DNA from: Caenorhabditis elegans
Lineage: Eukaryota; Nematoda; Chromadorea; Rhabditida; Rhabditidae
Reading direction: 5' to 3'
Length of the DNA stretch: 64,000 nucleotides
NCBI RefSeq assembly: GCF_000002985.6
Contig: NC_003282.8
Coordinates: 8,804,001 to 8,868,000 of the forward strand
Shown in pieces: positions 58,768-64,000 of the stretch (its first letter is position 1; the number at the start of each line of letters is the position of its first letter). Made by a program: the position numbers and the translations under genes. The notes below the pieces were generated by a model, which saw only the letters and a list, made by a program, of their open reading frames with translations, did not search any database and was not told the DNA's origin.

Positions 58768-61046
58768 TTATGCGAAAATAAATCGTAAAGTTGGGCTCAA
58801 AATTGGCACACTGCCAGTTATCCAACATCCAAATGCAACTGGTACAAGAATTAAAGGGGCGTGCCACTGAACTGCGTCTAAAAATCGATCGAAATCATCC
58901 TTCTCGTTCGGGATTCGGCGGGACTTCTTTTGAATTATTTTCACAGATTTTGAAGACTTCGTCAATTTTTTCGAGGCTTGTGGTGTAAAATCCATTCTTG
59001 ACGGCGGTGGTGTATAAACTCCAACATCCAGCTCTTTCCACGATGGTTCAGGAGTCACGAAGCACATGGGAGCCATTGTTTCCGAAGATCGTCTCAATTG
59101 CTTCTGTGGTGTGGCCAACTGATTTTTCTGATTCATCGTAGTCCTTCTTAAAATCGTTTCCTTCTTCGGGCGACTATGATTCAAATTATTCAATGCATAT
59201 GAGTGAAGGTACCGATAATTTTCATGTCTATCTCCAGCATCTTCCAAATCTTGCCCAAATTCTGACGATGAATGTTCTGTGGCAGAAGGTGTCATTGGCA
59301 TGAAAGATCCAGATTCATGGCTTTGTGGTGGAGTCTCCAATTGAACAGATGATGTAGTGTCCAAATGCAGTTCTGATGGAGAATAATATGACGTTGAAGC
59401 CACTGAACGAGGTGTTTCTGGAGCATATGATGCTGGTGGAGGTGTAACTTCTGCAGCATGAGAAGAACGGGAAGCGGTTTGCCGTCTTGACAGCACGCTA
59501 GAAATCAGAGAAATAACGAGTACTATGAAATTGGAATGTTAAACAAATGAACAAAGGTATTCTAAATATATCCACTCATTTGAATAAATCATGTAATTTT
59601 AATCCAGGTTTGGCTATAATTATTGTCAAAATTTGATAATTTTGTAAGATAGTTTTTTTTTCAATAATTTAAAACGTTCTGGACACTTTGCTCGGTTGTC
59701 ATTAGAAACAACGAGAACGATGTAAGAATTTTCACCAATTGAATTTTCAAATCAAATCTATGATTCTATAACTTTTGATTACAAGTTAAATGACTCAACA
59801 CAGTAATTGCACACAAAATCACACATTCACAATAAGCACAATGCCTACCTTCTAGCCGGCGAAACGGAACCTCTGCTTGATCGATGGTCGAGAATTCCCA
59901 TATATTTTGCAGCTCGAGACAGTAGGTATCCACTGAGTACGGTAGCTGTCAGAGATTTGAGCCAAGTTGGCGATTTTGCTGGGATCAATGCTTTGATGAG
60001 CACTGCGGCAAGCAGACTTCCAAAATTGAACAGCGTAGATGAAAGAACACTGAAAAATCATTATTTGTTGGAATCTTTCTTTTTCTCAAAAAAAAGTTAA
60101 TTTACCTGAATTCAACTCTCTCCCATGGATTCACACGGTGAAGGTGTCTTCTGAAATACACGTAGAATCCGAGTCCCACGTTGGCATTGAACAGAATCGT
60201 GTTGCTGACGGCAAGATCTCCCGTCGGAAACAGACTGAAAAAACAAACAACTAATTTAGAATTGATTCGTAGACACTTACCTTGAAATGATATTTGGACT
60301 GAACAAATGCACAGTGTAAAGAGTGTGTGAAAGTGCTCCAGAAGCAGGAAGATAGTGAGAAAGGAAGGATCGAGATGTGACTGGTGGAAACCATTTTGCC
60401 CAGTCAATTCCAAATGTACCACCACCCGATTGGATACCTGAAAATATTGATGATTATGAGTCTGAGCTTCTTTTTATTTAGTTTTCCGCATTTTTGTTGT
60501 TTTTTCATGTTTTTGGTGAAGAATTAATTTTATGCTTTTTAAAGTTTTGTTTTCCATAAAAAAAACACTCGCAATTATTAAAGTATGGAAATTTTTTTTT
60601 TAATCGTTCTCGGTTTGTCAACAAAGAAAATATTTTGGATTCAGCCCTGATCACAACTAGAAAATAGATTTTTCTGCAGATTTTCTTCCTCGAACATTTT
60701 TGATAAATGAGCGCCATCGGCGCCCACGGATCTTAACATATCTTTTATCGGATCCAAGTGATAAATAAATCTGATAAGAGAAACTACTTGTGTTATGTTA
60801 GTTTTTTCTGCATCCCACGATCAAAGTCCATAGGGTCCTCATAAAGTTTTATTTTAGGCGCTATATAAACGATAACACTGTCACTAATCATAAAACATTC
60901 CATTCATCAATTTATCAATCAACGAAGCGTTTCATTGCCATAATGGGCAGATTTTTCTTTTATGTTTATATAGTTTTTAAAATATCTTTTTCAAAGATAG
61001 TTCCACACTGACCGGATGATGATGATGGATGATCAAGAATTCCCAT
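58768..61046 (-). CDS. Multi-pass membrane protein with long Ser/Pro-rich region, 5 exons, 416 aa
   Basis: Exons are 61046-61013, 60437-60281, 60234-60106, 60049-59849 and 59497-58768 (phases 1, 2, 2, 2). Exon 1 (MGILDHPSSSS) is inferred from its ATG, GTCAGT donor and matching phase. The first ~165 residues are hydrophobic, with likely membrane segments around 65-85 (SNTILFNANVGLGFYVYF), 107-130 (LSSTLFNFGSLLAAVLIKAL) and 140-160. A cytosolic-type Ser/Pro/Thr-rich stretch of about 200 residues follows, with many TP/SP sites (TPPPASYAPETPRS). A last hydrophobic segment (APLILVPVAFGCWITGSVPI) lies near the C-terminus. I do not recognise the family. The gene converges on alp-1. A polyA signal candidate lies at 58563-58558 on the minus strand. 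Confidence 0.8.
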
Positions 61047-61764
61047 TATTTTAGGCGTATTTAGTAAGAGAAGAATTTGATTTCGTCGTAGTTGTTGTTC
61101 GAACACAGTCGGCGGGGGTTAATGGATTGGAAGAGCGTAGATATGGTCGGACAGGAAGAGGCTAATTGAATTAGGAATCCAATTTATTCTGAAATGAACT
61201 TTTGATTGGAAATGACCAAAACATGACATTTTTTTTTTAATCCAAAAGTAGTGAAAATACAAAAAAATGGTTATGATCCCAGTATTACATTTATACTTCT
61301 TTTTTCAAACAAAAAACTCACAGCTCACAATTCCACGACTAGCGGGTAGTTGCTCTCGTTCGAAACAAACACACAGATTGGCTGATAAACTGATCTCGTT
61401 CGTAGTTTTCTCGTTTTCTCTAACTACCTCTCAAGGTACTTAGAGAGTTGAGAAATGGGCGGAGTCTGGTTGCCCTTTGTGCTCTGCAACAACCATGTAT
61501 ACAACAAGAAAAAGAAGAAAAAGAAGTACAATTGTACAGATAAAATTAGAGTATATAGAGAAATGAGGTAATCAAAAGAATCTATTGGAGGGGAACACTT
61601 AATGCTCATTTCGAAATGAAAGATAAGCAACAAGTCAAACAGCAAGTGAATTGAGAACAAGAATCATTGGATTACCATCGGAAAATTGTTTCCATCAGTT
61701 TCAATGTTTATTCAATAAAATTAAATATGCTGTGTGTTGCTGAAAATTTCAAAAACAGTTTTGT
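61047..61764. other. Upstream region of the membrane-protein gene
   Basis: No acceptor lies immediately before the ATG, so the 5' end is not fixed. A GC-rich patch at about 61310-61450 could be a non-coding first exon or promoter on the minus strand. Confidence 0.35.
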
Positions 61765-61938
61765 ATATTACCCAGACTCGAAATGTCGCAATTTTTATGG
61801 GCGAAAATACGGTATCTGGCCTCAATGCGACAATTATGTATTGCATAGAAATATGTGTGCGCCTTTAAAGAGTACTGTAGTTTCAAACTATAACAATTTT
61901 TGGCACTAAAATCCAAAATTTTCGCGTCTGGGTAATAT
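61765..61938. mobile_element. MITE-like element, 174 bp, with ATATTACCCAGAC terminal repeats
   Basis: The left end ATATTACCCAGAC (61765-61777) is matched by GTCTGGGTAATAT at 61926-61938, and similarity extends into CGAAA next to each end. The interior has AAAATACGGTATCTGG and ATGTGTGCGCCTTTAAAGAG, the same high-copy repeat motif as the element in alp-1. The 80-codon open frame across it is not a gene. Confidence 0.75.
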
Positions 61939-64000
61939 CTAATAAGTGGAATCAATTTGGCGATTAAATTTTCAAAATTCGGAGTGACAGACTTTCAAAT
62001 TCTCCATGTAGGAACGAGAACTAACAAATCCAGGGAGCAAAAATCCGGATTAGTGAATCGAAATCCACAGAGACAATCTGAACAGCAATTAGAGCGAATA
62101 CTTGCGAAATTTGTTTCCTGCAGAATTTGTCAAATGAAAAAGGACATAAAACAACAAAACCCAATGACAAGACCAACAAAAGATGATGGAACAGACACCA
62201 AGAGGTCGATAAGAAAGACAGTGACACAACCGACCACAGTGGGGGAGTGAAAGAGAGGGCGCGAAAAGCAGCAGAAAACGACGGGCGGGAGACAGACGGA
62301 CAACACACACAAGTGAAATCGAGCCAAGAATGATGAAAGAAATGAGACGCAGAGGTGACATTGAAGGGAAAAGAGGATGTCCCTATGGGCGCCCGCGACG
62401 CCCAAGGTGACAGGTGATGTTTTTTTTCGCGGGAATTGATGGAATTCAATGGAGAAGAAACAAAAACAAAGCAATACATCGGAACGAGCGAATGGGCTCC
62501 GATAAATCTCTGATATGAATTGCCTGTAAATGTCATGTGTTCACATTTTTGTTTTATTCTCATTTGCCATTTTATAGAACTGATAGAGCGTTTTGATAGG
62601 ATTATTTCAGCAAGAAAAAGGAAAAGTTGTGTTCAACAGAAATGTGTTTGCTAAAAAATTTCTGACATGGCAAGAAAATTCATTGAATTGTTCAGCATCG
62701 CATCTTTTAAGGGCCCTTCATGGACAATTGCCAAGACCCGCATTTCGGGAATTTTTCTATTAGAGATATAGGATATCAGATTGGAAACTGTGACGTTGTC
62801 CTGAGAATCAACGTTTTTTTTTGTCAATTCCAATTAGAAATGGATATCTAATGAACTTTTACGAAGAAAGTTGATCGACTATAACTTAAACTTGTCAGCT
62901 CTATTGTTTTCGATGGGGGTGGAACATTTTGCACAACAGAAATGAGCGGATGACATGGAACAATTGAGCAGGCCTGTAGAAAACTATGATGGGCAAAAAT
63001 GTCATAAATTTCGGGGATTTGGTGACGAGCCGAGAAAATGTTTTCAGTTAAATATACAATCAAAATGTTTTCTAAATCGAAAACTAGCATGAATTCAGAA
63101 AGAAAAAACATATGATACTAATTTATTAGACAATACGAATTTCGCAGAACAACTAAAACCAGTTTCTGTGATAACTGGTGTTCGTCTTCTACAGACAATC
63201 AAAAGACTTGGCATAGTTTTTCCTGTTTAGAAATTCCAAAAAATAAAACCAAGAGAGAAACGTTTCTAGAAACACGAATATATATTTTTCACATTTCTCT
63301 ATAAGCTCTCATTTAGCTTGCTATAAGGCTCAACCTACAATAGTTTATGATCTTTTCATGAGAATCTACAAGAAATACTTGGTTGAGTTGAACACAAGTA
63401 GTTAAACTTGTCAACAATAAAATTGAAGTGTTTTAAACAGATGTTCAGTTAATTGAACGACGGGAAAAACGACACAACACAACTAAAAGAAGAAATCTCA
63501 CAGAAAAAAATAGCGAAAGGGGAGCAGAAGAATCTCCGATAAGTTACAAGTATGTTTGTGACAACTGATCCATATTCCTGTGGTTATGAGGGAGTGTGTC
63601 AGATGATCGATCAGTTGAGATCGAATTTGTTAGAAGAAACTGCTGAAAAAGTTGTACTCTGAGCATGTTTAACGGATGGAACAAAATAGCTAGTAAAAAC
63701 ACATATTTGTCACAGAATTTCCTATCAAACAAAATTGTACTGTTATCAACTATCAAAGACGTCACATTGTCACCTGAACCAGATTTTGCAACACCAGGTG
63801 GAATGCGACAAGAGAACGCTCAGTGCAAGATGCGAGAAGTTTTGAGAAAAGGAAAAATTCAATAAAATGACGCGATGAATGGTGAGAAAAAGAGGGTGAA
63901 GCAAATGAAAGTGGCTAAACAAATAAACAAATATGAAGAGTAGAAAATTTTAGAAAATTCAGTCACAATATATTTTATAAAATAAAAATTTGGTTGTTCA
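61939..64000. other. Non-coding right end of the window
   Basis: A purine-rich block at 62020-62420 is open in several frames on both strands, which reflects composition rather than a gene. An E2F-like site lies at 62425-62435. The rest is AT-rich with no supported exon. Confidence 0.45.
62425..62435. promoter_or_regulatory. TTTCGCGGGAA, E2F/EFL-type site
   Basis: The sequence matches the E2F consensus TTTCGCGGGAA closely, with an E-box-like CAGGTG about 15 bases to its left. It could be part of a promoter for a gene starting outside the window or for the minus-strand gene 1.4 kb away. Confidence 0.35.

Noticed and set aside
61667..61909. 80-codon plus-strand open frame
   Set aside because: It runs across the inverted-repeat element with the high-copy GTGCGCCTTTAA motif.
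62021..62563. 180-codon minus-strand open frame and overlapping frames
   Set aside because: The block is purine/pyrimidine-skewed, so several frames are open by composition; the products are low-quality Ser/Phe-rich strings and no splice signals frame them.
1..64000. tRNA, rRNA or CRISPR features
   Set aside because: I found no GGTTCGANNCC-type tRNA T-loop with matching arms, no rRNA-like sequence and no regularly spaced direct repeats.

Overview
This is a window of AT-rich nematode genomic DNA, almost certainly from a Caenorhabditis genome and most consistent with C. elegans. The evidence is the many short introns with TTTTCAG-type 3' splice sites, candidate spliced-leader acceptors just upstream of several ATGs, three cuticle collagen genes, a PDZ/ZM/LIM gene recognisable as alp-1, and two small inverted-repeat elements carrying the high-copy worm repeat motif GTGCGCCTTTAA. 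All gene models were assembled by hand from splice signals, reading-frame phase and protein quality; no database search was possible.

Layout from left to right. 1-857 holds the last visible exons of a minus-strand gene that leaves the window. About 10.8 kb of mostly non-coding DNA follows, possibly its long 5' introns or promoter, with one or two weak small ORFs. 12.3-14.4 kb is an eight-exon glycine/tryptophan-rich secreted protein. 14.8-18.8 kb has three small plus-strand genes: an 84-aa coiled-coil protein, a tail-anchored acidic protein and a RING-like zinc-finger protein. 18.95-22.03 kb is a palindrome: two 1,295-bp arms, each carrying one complete collagen gene with its proximal promoter and polyA signal, transcribed divergently from a 485-bp spacer.

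23.8-36.2 kb is a 22-exon gene for a coiled-coil protein of about 2,314 residues. Its 3' third carries seven acidic tryptophan motifs and an internal duplication. A small antisense BRI3/LITAF-like membrane protein gene is nested in its intron 5. A second coiled-coil gene with repeated ~100-residue modules lies at 36.7-38.6 kb, followed by an unusual exon readable in two spliced frames. 39.6-40.5 kb is a small basic protein on the minus strand whose polyA signal overlaps its stop codon. 42.9-43.4 kb holds small ambiguous ORFs, and 44.2-45.6 kb a third collagen. 46.8-47.2 kb is a GC-rich block with three strong hairpins inside an open frame.

48.5-58.0 kb is alp-1 (ALP/Enigma family; 16 exons, 1,424 aa in the full-length model). 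An antisense secreted-protein gene sits in its intron 4 and a MITE in its intron 15. 58.8-61.0 kb is a convergent minus-strand multi-pass membrane protein gene. The last 3 kb looks non-coding apart from another MITE and an E2F-like site.

The genes mostly act separately. Their common themes are the extracellular cuticle (three collagens, possibly the Gly/Trp-rich protein) and cytoskeletal or membrane-tethering scaffolds (the coiled-coil genes and alp-1). The most notable items for follow-up are the collagen palindrome, the acidic tryptophan array in the giant coiled-coil protein, a 30-bp palindrome abutting one of its splice acceptors, the dual-frame exon at 38.86 kb, and the GC-rich hairpin cluster at 47 kb.
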